NCBI GenBank assembly: GCA_000507305.1
Contig: DF241111.1
Span: 1 to 64,000, forward strand
DNA length: 64,000 nt
Direction of reading: 5' to 3'
From: Breviolum minutum Mf 1.05b.01
Taxonomy: Eukaryota; Sar; Dinophyceae; Suessiales; Symbiodiniaceae
Under the pieces are notes generated by a model. The model searched no databases and was not told the origin of the DNA. It saw only the letters and a program-made list of their open reading frames with translations. The position numbers and the translations under genes were made by a program. Below are positions 55,296-64,000 of the stretch, piece after piece; within the stretch, counting starts at the first letter, position 1; each line of letters opens with the position of its first letter.

Positions 55296-55412
55296 TACTC
55301 CCCCGGAAACTAACGGCGGGAACCCTTGAAAATGGAGGTGGATGGTTCAGATGATTTCCTTTTCAAAGAAGTGATTTTCAGGTTCCGGACATTCATTTTT
55401 CGGGGGTGTATT
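55296..55412. mobile_element. family D element, TA-flanked
   Basis: TA-CTCCCCCGGAAACTAACGG ... GGTTCCGGACATTCATTTTT ... CGGGGGTG-TA. Confidence 0.8.
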
Positions 55413-55928
55413 GAGTTTATGTTATGGGATCTTAATAACACTACCCACTTATACAGGAGAGTTTGTAGTAAGCCATTATTTCCTATTATCCAACTATCAT
55501 AATGGGGTTGCTCTGAAAAAATCTCCGATGGCTCACATGGTGGCCAGATCTGCATATTAACTCTGTCCCGCAGCACTTAGCAGTTGAAGATACTGGTTGA
55601 ATATTTCGATCTCAACTAATGATTGGCAAACCCTGTTTAGGAAAGGGTGATCCTAGAAAATGATCTTCAAAGTGGCTGGCGTTAAATATCAGATAGTTTG
55701 TTCTTCACCCATGGTGTCACCAAAAGCAGATTTTATACATAACGATTGACGAACTTCGGCGAATCAATTGAAATATAATATAAATCTTTTCGGGAGATTC
55801 TCCATTGTCAACTAGTGCTTGCCCGCCAGATTTCTCTTCATCATCAGCAGTATTATTCGTATTGATCCAAGATTTTTGCAGAGAAATCCTACCCCTCTCC
55901 ACGCCTTGATTCGGACAACGGGTTGGAG

Positions 55929-56027
55929 GTGTTTCCTGCGTTGTTGCTGTTGCTTGGGATGATGTGTCTTCCACGTTCCCCGCGCTGGTTGGTTCAGCAG
56001 GGACGGTCTGATGAAGCATTGCAGCTC
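55929..56027 (+). CDS. sugar porter exon: helix 6 and PESPR-like motif
   Basis: VFPALLLLLGMMCLPRSPRW then LVQQGRSDEALQL. The classic PESPRWL has Arg in place of Glu. The upstream frame continues through GLE, so the acceptor GGTTGGAG is chosen by phase with the exon at 54012. The downstream donor could be GTTTTT at 56028; VLEK at 56185 is a possible continuation. Confidence 0.92.
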
Positions 56028-56487
56028 GTTTTTCTTTTAATCGGTTTGTTTGTTTTGGGTTATTTACATCCCAGAAATCGAACGAATTGATACCCAAAAT
56101 GGACGTATTTTCAAGGGAGTTATCTTTTTCAAGGCCAGTCGTCATATTGGGTATTCAGCCGTTTTTTTTTTTCGGGGATGTAAGGTGTTGGAAAAACAGC
56201 ACTCAAAGATCCAACCGCGGCACCAAGCACCTCTCTTCTGAGAAGTAAGAACCCATACGTAGCTACCGTTCTGTGGGGAAATAATGGAAGGAAATGATAG
56301 AAATGATGCCATGGTGTGAAGACACCTGACAAGGATCAATGTAAGATACAGAAGCAAAAGTGCTTACGGAAACGTTATTGCAAAGACTCCACTTCCCAAA
56401 GGTGTTGTTTTGAAACATTGCAACCGTTTTCACACTGAAAGAACTTGAGAACAATGACATCCAAGTTGACTGATCTATTTTTTCCAG

Positions 56488-56510
56488 GGAGGTTGAAGCA
56501 AATATCCACT
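56488..56510 (+). CDS. weak candidate exon: central loop
   Basis: EVEANIH after TTTTTTCCAG, followed by GTTTGT. Position and composition suit the family's central loop, but the phase does not match the next exon. Confidence 0.3.
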
Positions 56511-56859
56511 GTTTGTTTGTTGTGTTTTGTTTTAAAGACAGCCGAAACTGGCAGTTTCTTCCAAGCCTCCAGTGTGTGTGTCACGAATCTTCAGGTCGGC
56601 CTTGTTGAAATTGAGAGATGAGAGATCTGCACGGGAGGACGGTCCACGGACGGTGAGGGTGGTCGTACGGTCCTTTCCTTGGATTGAATGGAGATGATGG
56701 ATCTTCACGGTGGATGAAAAAAAGAGATCAAACTCAAAGTATATAGATGAGGATGCTGAGTATGTTGTGTGTGTTTTTATGTTTGGGAATATTGAGGTGG
56801 ATTTGTGTGAAAGGATGGTGTGTGAGGATTGCATGATTTTGTTGAAGGTAGAGCTTAAG

Positions 56860-56981
<122 letters not shown>

Positions 56982-57192
56982 TAAGTATACACCAACATAG
57001 TGCATTTTCTTAGTTGGTTTGGTAGCATGACTCCCTCCAGAAGGTTGATTTGGTTAAATTGATCAGCGTTTCAGAAACCGGAACGACCTTCACCCGGAGA
57101 GATGACGGGATATCAGGGATATCTCAAAATGAGGGGACGGGAACCACCCCTCAATGTGCTATGAAAACGGTCGTCACTTGGTGTCCCTCCAG

Positions 57193-57296
57193 GAGCTGAA
57201 AGAGATCGTGGCAAGCTGGGAAGCTATTGGTCATGGAGGGACATGGAGTGATATGCCATCAACTACCAAACAGGTTCTTGCGGTAGGAGTCACCAT
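57193..57296 (+). CDS. sugar porter exon: loop to helix 7
   Basis: ELKEIVASWEAIGHGGTWSD then MPSTTKQVLAVGVT, matching the amphipathic loop and start of helix 7. Donor GTAACT; the split Met codon joins the exon at 57853. Confidence 0.85.
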
Positions 57297-57852
57297 GTAA
57301 CTAGGCGATCTTGCTTAAATCTTTGTGTGAGGTGTTGTTAGAGTGACTTGGGGGGGTTACACAAACAACATGGAAAGAAAGCTTGTGATTGATTTGATTT
57401 TTCTTGGGGTTGATGATCACTACCATCATGAAGTGTTCAATCTTATTCTGTTTTTCTCTTTGTTTTCATCAGATATTTCATCCATCAAAAAAGCGGCGTG
57501 TTATTTCCCCAAGGTGTTTTTTCGTTGTTGAGCCACCAGGATGGGAATTCACCTTTTTTGTGGGGTCAATTGAGATCGCCCAGCTGCAACATAGAAGATC
57601 GGTCCAATATGGTTCCCCTTGCATTTTCTCAGCCCAAGAGGCATTTTTGGTGTTTCGTGGTGTTTTTTGTAGCATGGTGTAGTCAATTTGTACGTGCATC
57701 TTTCACTACAGAACGAAATAAACATATAAACTTAAGCGTTGTGACTGTCATAAGTGGATCTAGTCGTTTGAGCCTTCGCAATAGGTTTTCCACGTACACA
57801 CGTGGGAAATTCACCGTTGTTTGCCAACGTCATTGAGCTGTCACAATCTAAG

Positions 57853-57897
57853 GCAATTGCTTCAGCAGTTGGTGGGAAACTTGTCAAGCATGATACT
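57853..57897 (+). CDS. sugar porter exon: helix 7 QQL motif
   Basis: QLLQQLVGNLSSMI after ATCTAAG, matching the family's QQLxGxN with one residue less between Gly and Asn. Ends at a GTTGCG donor or slightly later; the following helix-7 exon was not found. Confidence 0.75.
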
Positions 57898-58043
57898 GTT
57901 GCGATCAAAGGACGGACTGAGAAACAAATAGAGCCAAAAAAGAAGGCCAGTGAAGTATGGTTTGGAATTCTCTGAAAGTGGACTTAGATTTGGGATTGGA
58001 TATAAGTATATGAATTATATATTGAGATGATTGAATATGCCTA

Positions 58044-58078
58044 GATACTGTTGATGCACAGAATCGGCTTCACCTGTT
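58044..58078. repeat. family A element, left end only
   Basis: GATACTGTTGATGCACAGAA; the rest has diverged. Confidence 0.5.
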
Positions 58079-58477
58079 TTGTCAAAAAACTTGTGGTAAC
58101 TCATGAATGGACATGTTTTACCCTACCAACTTGTTTTCAAGATTCGGACAACCATAGAACCTCAAAAAACATGCAGCTGCAGCTGTTGAAGATTGGATCC
58201 TCGAAACCAAAAAAGGTGCCTTGAAACCGGTTTTGTGCATTCATCCAGTTCATGCTGCCAGCATGATTCTAACATGATTCTACTGAAGCCCTTACAGCAA
58301 AACAAGAAATATGCTGCCTCAAACTAACCTGGTACCTAGAAATTGATGTTTGGAAGATGATCCTTTTTCCTCTTGCGCTTCCCAGCATCCTTCTTTTTAG
58401 CCAAAGACGGGCTCTTAGGTTCATGTCATCATGATGCAGCGAAAAATATGATGAACTCATGACCAAAAATTCCATTA

Positions 58478-58579
58478 GGTGGTGGCAACTCAAATATTTT
58501 TTATTTTCACCCTGAACCCTGCGGAAATTATCCCAATTTGACAAGCATATTTTTCAAATGGGTTGGTTTAACCACCAAC
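58478..58579. mobile_element. family E element at a TAG
   Basis: TA-GGTGGTGGCAACTC ... CATATTTTTCAAATGGGTTG ... CCACCAAC-TA-G, the same target pattern as 29145. Confidence 0.85.
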
Positions 58580-58589
58580 TAGAAACCTT

Positions 58590-58659
58590 GTGGTTAATTT
58601 GATAAAAATGGAATAACCATCATCCCAAGTGGTTGGTTGATTTCTGAACCATCAACAGG
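58590..58659. repeat. family A element, right half
   Basis: TGGAATAACCATCATCCCAA and GATTTCTGAACCATCAACAG, directly after the E element. Confidence 0.75.
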
Positions 58660-58821
58660 TCCATCATTTTCCGAGGAATGAATGCCTTCATGTACTTCGG
58701 ACCTCGGATCTTCCATTCTCTCCATTTGAACGAAACTTGACGAGTTTCAATTCACGGAGGGAGTCTCAGGATAATGGGTCGGTAAGGGGTTGAGCATCAA
58801 GGAGTTCCTTGGGAATATTAT

Positions 58822-58943
58822 ATGGGTGTTTCCGAAAATAGTGGGTTTCCCAGTTTCCCCCCAAATCATCCATTTGTTCATAGGGTTTTCCATTATTTTC
58901 ACCATCCATTTTGGGATACCCCTATTTTTGGAAACACCCATAT
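58822..58943. mobile_element. family B element, TA-flanked
   Basis: TA-TGGGTGTTTCCGAAAATAG and CTATTTTTGGAAACACCCA-TA are perfect mirror arms apart from one base. Confidence 0.9.
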
Positions 58944-59618
58944 GATGTCATTGGTTCCCAGTCACCGAAATGACCATATGATTTGCGTTTGTTGTTAGAT
59001 ATTGTTGAGAGGTCTGAGGTGACAATATGATTTACCAAAAAAAATCTGGGCACCAAACATCACAGCTAGCATAGACCAAGAATTTTAGTAGTGAATAGGT
59101 AGCAGGGAAATCCTACGAAAATTTCTTGGTTGTATCCAGGTTTGGGTTGGTAAGTACTACATGTGAAACTTCCCTTAAGCCTTACATCACTGAAATCGGC
59201 TTGAAAACAAGACTGGCCTGGTCCAGGACCAGGCCACATGTGATATCACTTGGAATTTTTTTCCCTCTTCACTTTGCACTGCTCCAAATGAAGGTGCATG
59301 TGATTTGGATAGGGATCCCCGGTTGCCCTGATTTTTTTCATATCATCCTGGTGGTTTGGATGCCGCGATCCGGCATCATGAGAGGTGGATTTGTTCGCAT
59401 CACAAATATCCTGATACCCCGAACTGGGTACCCTTAACTCCCGTATTCATGGGTTCAGTGGAAAATGGGGTCTATCTCCAAATCACCTAGTTACCTTTCA
59501 AAAATTACTATCCCTATTTTTCTGTTGATGAACCCACCCATGATGGAAGCTGTTTGATCAAAGAGTTTTTTTGGCGAAAAAAAAACATCGAAATCTGCTG
59601 AGGAAAATAAGTTTCAAG

Positions 59619-59656
59619 CCTTGAACAATGCTGTGAACTGCCTCGCCACCTTGCCA
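59619..59656 (+). CDS. sugar porter exon: helix 8 start
   Basis: LNNAVNCLATLP to a GTGCCC donor. Joining to 60218 gives the family spacing between the Asn and the DRxGRR motif. Confidence 0.85.
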
Positions 59657-60217
59657 GTGCCCTGGTTTCGGCCGGGAAAACCGTTGGAAAGGTGAACTTT
59701 AAATAGATGTGGGAAGCAACTGATTTGATGTAAAGATAATGTACCCTTTTTGGTAAACCAAGATAGTAATGGAAAAAGAAAACACATGTTCAATGTAACA
59801 CATAATATAGATCTTCATCTATTCATTTGTTTTGCAGTGATAATAATGGTTTGCTGGAGTGTACTGCCTACAAAAGTTTGTTGAAACGTTGAGAACTTGT
59901 TTGGAGTTTGGTTCAAGAATTTTGGATTCCCTCAATATACATGTATAAACAAGGTATTATCCACAGCAATAATTATCAATTTGTTTTATAAAGTTTGTTT
60001 TTTTTGTGAACAAAGTAGGAACGAAGTGTAAAATGCTTGAGCTTATTATGTTGCTGTTAGTGAGTGATTCTTCTATCTATTTTTTTTGTTTGCTAAAAAC
60101 CAAAGGCCAAGGCGAAGCAAAATCTCAAACTCAAAGTGGGCCCAATCACAAGCGGAATATGGTCATTCATGCGGGACTGACCGGGTCATGTCTTTTTGTG
60201 TTTCGATCAGTTTACAG

Positions 60218-60329
60218 GCTTTATGTTTGGCAGATCGTTGTGGTCGTCGATGCTTATTGATCTCGGGTGCCATTGGCATGTTCCTCTCCTGTGTGATCAT
60301 GGCATTGGTGGGCTTGAACAAGGTGGAAG
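60218..60329 (+). CDS. sugar porter exon: DRxGRR and helix 9
   Basis: ALCLADRCGRRCLLISGAIG then MFLSCVIMALVGLNKVE to a GTGCAG donor. Carries the second (D/E)RxGRR motif of the family. Confidence 0.95.
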
Positions 60330-60873
60330 GTGCAGAAATACGGTGAAGGGAGGTGGATCGGAGGTCTGGATTGTCAAAAGGACCTTGATGATTTTGCTTC
60401 AGATCCCAAGGGAGTATGTGTTCCGATACGGCCCAGCGTTGAAAGTCTTTGGATGATTTCGCATTGGAAATTGGGTATAGGAGCTATGTTCAACTAGCCC
60501 CACCCCAATGCCATACCTCCAGAAAATGAGGTCTTATTATATACACAAGAATAAAACGAAGTTGGCACCTAAAGAAGCATGCTATCCCAAAAGGAGAAGA
60601 GTGTTCCAACCATTTTTTAGGTGGATGGTTTCTTGTTAGGAGGATACGAGGCAATCGTTGTAAGTGTTCCCTACAACCAAGACAACTACCAAAACAGCTG
60701 TTTGATGGTGTTTGTTTGATGATTTGAGTTAGTATACTGCCCAAAAAATGCCTAGTTATAGCAAGATTGATGTGTTTACAGCAAGCTATGATGTAGAAAA
60801 CCTTGAGATTTCTTATCAGTCAAGCAGTTTGATAGATTGGCACACAAGAATCTCAATGACCACATCTTTTCAG

Positions 60874-60953
60874 GTGATTTGCAGGCATCTTATCTCACAA
60901 TTTCGATGATCTTCCTCTTCGTGGCGAATTTTGCCTACGGCTGGGGTCCCATC
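60874..60953 (+). CDS. sugar porter exon: helix 10
   Basis: DLQASYLTISMIFLFVANFA then YGWGPI, after ATCTTTTCAG; donor GTTGGG. Confidence 0.95.
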
Positions 60954-61618
60954 GTTGGGGAGACCCAGGGTATCCACAAATTGGGTGCGGGAAGAAAACA
61001 AGGATGTAAGACGTAAGGCCTTATTAAGGGAGGATGGTGGTTGATGACATATGAAGATAGAACGGCCGTGTTTTTGAATGTGTAACATTTTATCTAATAA
61101 CTTACATGGAAGATACGTGTCGTCATCTTCAAAATTTTGCCATGTTGGATTAAAGTAGAGGACCCTGAGTTTTCTTGGGACAAGTGTTTGAATAGCTCCT
61201 CAACACATCATGAAATTGTTGCTTTGTGCTAAGCGGTAAGGAAAGAAATTATTTAGCTACTGCCATCGCTTACTTGCCGGTGATTATATCCACCATAACA
61301 TGATGTTTCCTAAATTGTCCATGTCCAGTGACCCTCGAAACGTGCACTTGTTGTTGGTTGACAAGTTGTTTTTTTCAATTAATGGTCAAGCAGCATGTTC
61401 AAGCCTATTATTGAAATTCCTGCTTTTCAAAGAAGTGTCACATGATGACATGGCTGAACCAACCACCAAGTCCTTTAGCACCAATTTACTGTAAGCCTTT
61501 ATGGGTTCAAACAGATATTATGCACCACCAGCCACCATCACTAACCATTCACCACCAACCAGTGAACCTACAAGTCAAGGATTGTTTGCTCATGTTTGCT
61601 TGGTGTTTCAAACCACAG

Positions 61619-61686
61619 GTTTGGGTGGTTTGTGCCGAGATCTTTCCCTTGCGATATCGCAGCAGATGTGTGGGTTTGACAACTAT
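61619..61686 (+). CDS. sugar porter exon: EIFPLR motif
   Basis: VWVVCAEIFPLRYRSRCVGL then TT, matching the family's W-x-E-x-FP-x-R-x-R signature. Donor GTGACT. Confidence 0.95.
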
Positions 61687-61779
61687 GTGACTTAGCTTGT
61701 TGAAGGAAAAACCGTGCATGACTTCAAGGGTGCTTTTTGTCATGGGAATCTAAGGGTACCCAACCAATGCCAACCCCCC

Positions 61780-61875
61780 CACAAAACAAGACCCTAATAA
61801 GGGTTTGTTAGGGGACAATGGTGGGAAAAAAAAACTTAATAAGGCCTTATGGTGGTGGTATTGCAGGGTACCGAG
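61780..61875. repeat. family G-related palindrome
   Basis: CCTAATAAGGGTTTGTTAGG and AATAAGGCCTTATGGTGG; TAAGGCCTTATTAAG also occurs in the element at 2491 and near 61013. Confidence 0.45.
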
Positions 61876-62268
61876 TAGATTCCCGTGATTTTGGGGGTGG
61901 ATGGAAGTCGATTGAATCTTTGGGTGAATTGTAAAAGATCATGGCCGTGACGTCACCCCGAAAAGTAGCATCCCCATGGTTTCGGGGAAACCGCCGTAGG
62001 GCAAATATTACGGTTCAAGCAGATTCAATATATCTATAAGGTTGTTTTTTCTTAGCATATCCCTGGGATGTTGGAAGTACTGACTTTTGCATTTCATCTG
62101 CATTTCCAAAAAGTGAATATATGTTCGATGTTCAAATGGAGAGGGGTTCAACAACCACCCCACCCACGGGCAAATTTAGGAACAGGTGAATAGAAGGTAG
62201 TTTAAGCTTGTGTTCTGGGGTGAACTCGGCAGAGAAGTCTACTGGAATGGTGTTTGGTGTTTGAAAAG

Positions 62269-62375
62269 ATACTGTTGATGGAGCAAATCCGGCTAACCAA
62301 TTGATAGGCAGTTTATCTCATTATTCACAGGGTTTTATACATCCTAGGTGGTGCAGGATTTCTTCCATCAACAGT
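62269..62375. mobile_element. family A element, TA-flanked
   Basis: TA-CTGTTGATGGAGCAAATCC ... GCAGGATTTCTTCCATCAAC ... AG-TA. Confidence 0.9.
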
Positions 62376-62485
62376 ACCTTGTCTTTTTTCCACACCTACT
62401 TCGGGAAGATGATTCAGAAGTCATACAATATTTGACTCATATTTGTTTGAAAACTAAGCGCTTCAGCCGTTACCTACTCTTAATG

Positions 62486-62578
62486 AAATCCGGCGAAGTA
62501 GGTGATAGGTAGCTGATTCCTTCATTCAGATGGCTTTGTGCATCCCAGGTAGTGCAGATTTTGATCCATTGACAGGTA
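62486..62578. repeat. degenerate family A element
   Basis: AAATCCGGCGAAGTAGGTGA ... GCAGATTTTGATCCATTGAC. Confidence 0.55.
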
Positions 62579-63185
62579 GTGCAACCCTCCTTTGAGAGAA
62601 ACATATTGGTCCTTCCATTGGCATGTTTAGATGGAAAATTGGATCTTGAATTCATTGGAAGGATGGTATGTCAAGGTGAAAAGCAATCCAGGTTTTTAGA
62701 ATCAATAACATCATAATCATATAATACCATGTTTGTCGAATTGTTCCCAGATTCCTACTTTAGTTGCAAATCCTTGCATGCATATGATATGCATATGTCA
62801 TACCTTGGTATGAATGAGTTATTGTACTATGATGTTATTTTCAGAGAGACAAGTGCAATCTCAAACTGGTTCTGCCTCGGGTGGGTTTGACTCTAAAATT
62901 TGGGTGTGACGACTCTACGATTCAAGAACCAGCCTTTCTCAAGGTACATGAATCGCAGATGTCTAATGCCAATCCTGTTTGACATCATATGCTTCTGTTG
63001 GGTGGCGATTATACCCTGGAATCAGTTCGAAACACGAATTGATCGTTTACCCCTGAAAATTGATGGTTGCGAAGATGATTCATTTCCTTTAAAAAAAAGA
63101 AGGGTCCCTTTTCAGGGAGACAACTCGTTCATTTTCGTGGGGAAGCCTTGTTGGAAGACAGCTGGAAGCGTTACCCGTTACCCAG

Positions 63186-63228
63186 GTCCAACTGGGTGGG
63201 TAACTTCCTCATTGCCCAGATGACACCT
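63186..63228 (+). CDS. sugar porter exon: helix 11
   Basis: SNWVGNFLIAQMTP after GTTACCCAG; the split Met codon with the exon at 61686 gives GLTTMSNWVGNFLIAQ, typical of the family. Donor GTACCT. The last exons (helix 12, PETKG) lie beyond the window or were not recognised. Confidence 0.93.
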
Positions 63229-63279
63229 GTACCTTGGGGGAATTCGTTGAAGAAAAACACATGGGTTTTGTTTGAGATT

Positions 63280-63354
63280 TTTTCCCCTTGAAAAGGATAT
63301 TCCTATTAGAAACCACCATTTTTAGGTCCGAACTGTTAGTTTCAGGGAGGGTAT
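63280..63354. repeat. family D element, right part
   Basis: GAAAAGGATATTCCTATTAG, AAACCACCATTTTTAGGTCC, CTGTTAGTTTCAGGGAGGG-TA. Confidence 0.65.
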
Positions 63355-63368
63355 CTGCAATAATAAAC

Positions 63369-63473
63369 TGGGTGGTGGTTTCCAATACTTTTTTTATGTT
63401 CACCCCTAAAATTGGGGTTTCATGATCCAATTTGACGTTCACATCTTTTTCAAATGGGTTGGTTCAACCACCG
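63369..63473. mobile_element. family E element
   Basis: GGGTGGTGGTTTCC, GTTCACCCCTAAAATTGGGG, CAAATGGGTTGGTTCAACCA, CCGAC-TAG. Confidence 0.8.
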
Positions 63474-64000
63474 ACTAGTTTTGTTGATTACCAACCAAAA
63501 TGTGGTAGTTTTGAAACAGAAATTGTGAGATGAGATGAAAAGAAGGATTTTTTTTGTGTGAGATGTTTTTTTGGTTCCCAAGAAGTTGTGGTACTTTTGA
63601 AACATGTTTTTTCCCCCATTCCCTCGCAAAAAAGGAGGCACATTTTGGAAGGATTGTATTTGGAAGTTGGTTGAAATGATTTCCCCAGCCCCTGGTTTCA
63701 ATGATGGATACCCAAGATTGCCATACTTTACAGGATAGAAGCTCCTCTTCCAAAACAGCATTTTTTCGATGCACATATAGTCATATAGTTGTCCAATTTC
63801 TAGGGCGAGTCTACATGAATATGATACGCCAAGTCCCAAGTGGAGTGAATTTTTGTTTTGAAAACCAAGGTGTTAACCAAAAAAGGGGAGGTTTAGAAGA
63901 TGATCTTCGGTTTCGAAGGGCTGATTTTCAGGTTGCCCTTTGAACCCAACTTTTCCCAACACTTTATGTAAGGCACCAACCTTTTCAATTAGTCCAACCT

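Noticed and set aside
55717..56145. 142-residue minus-strand open frame
   Set aside because: It is antisense to the helix 6 exon, which matches the sugar porter family; the frame is a shadow.
58083..58160. FYPTNLFSRFG as the missing helix 7 continuation of the sugar porter
   Set aside because: There is no acceptor directly upstream and the frame closes quickly.

Overview
The window reads as nuclear DNA of an intron-rich protist, most likely a dinoflagellate (Symbiodiniaceae or a relative such as Polarella). The clues are coding exons of about 40-220 bp separated by long, A+T-richer introns; every recognisable exon on the + strand, as in unidirectional dinoflagellate gene arrays; several introns that fit only with GC-AG (and one GA-AG) boundaries; many microsatellites; and a dense load of short palindromic elements of the introner/MITE kind. 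No complete uninterrupted gene, rRNA, tRNA or prokaryote-type operon was seen. Genes must therefore be read by joining exons, and most long open frames are chance or microsatellite frames.

Layout. 0.8-19.1 kb: gene A, a chain of exons for an unrecognised soluble protein; the 9.96-19.1 kb part is a chain in which successive intron phases agree. 21.2-29.15 kb: gene B, another unrecognised protein with charged helices, largely phase-consistent and ending at a stop codon at 29143-29145. 30.5-40.7 kb: region C, Pro/Arg/Lys-rich, probably disordered exons with an uncertain gene number. 41.8-47.8 kb: region D, acidic and basic exons plus one hydrophobic exon. 49.1-63.2 kb: gene E, the one confident identification, a major facilitator sugar porter whose hallmark motifs (GRLISG, a PESPR-like loop, QQL-G-N, DRxGRR, EIFPLRYR, SNW-NF) lie on at least 13 exons; its last exons run off the right edge.

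Between and beside the exons are about 60 copies of at least eight families of 80-150 bp palindromic elements, here called A-H. Families A, B, D and E are commonly flanked by TA, as expected of Tc1/mariner-type MITEs. Some copies sit at proposed splice junctions: an E copy starts at the G of a TAG and its removal as a GT-AG intron would restore the target; a G copy carries donor and acceptor inside its inverted arms and leaves 12 in-frame codons; a C copy begins with a GC donor at the end of an exon. This introner-like system is the most interesting content of the window.

All exon limits were derived by eye from splice dinucleotides, phase and protein plausibility. Only gene E has support from a known family.
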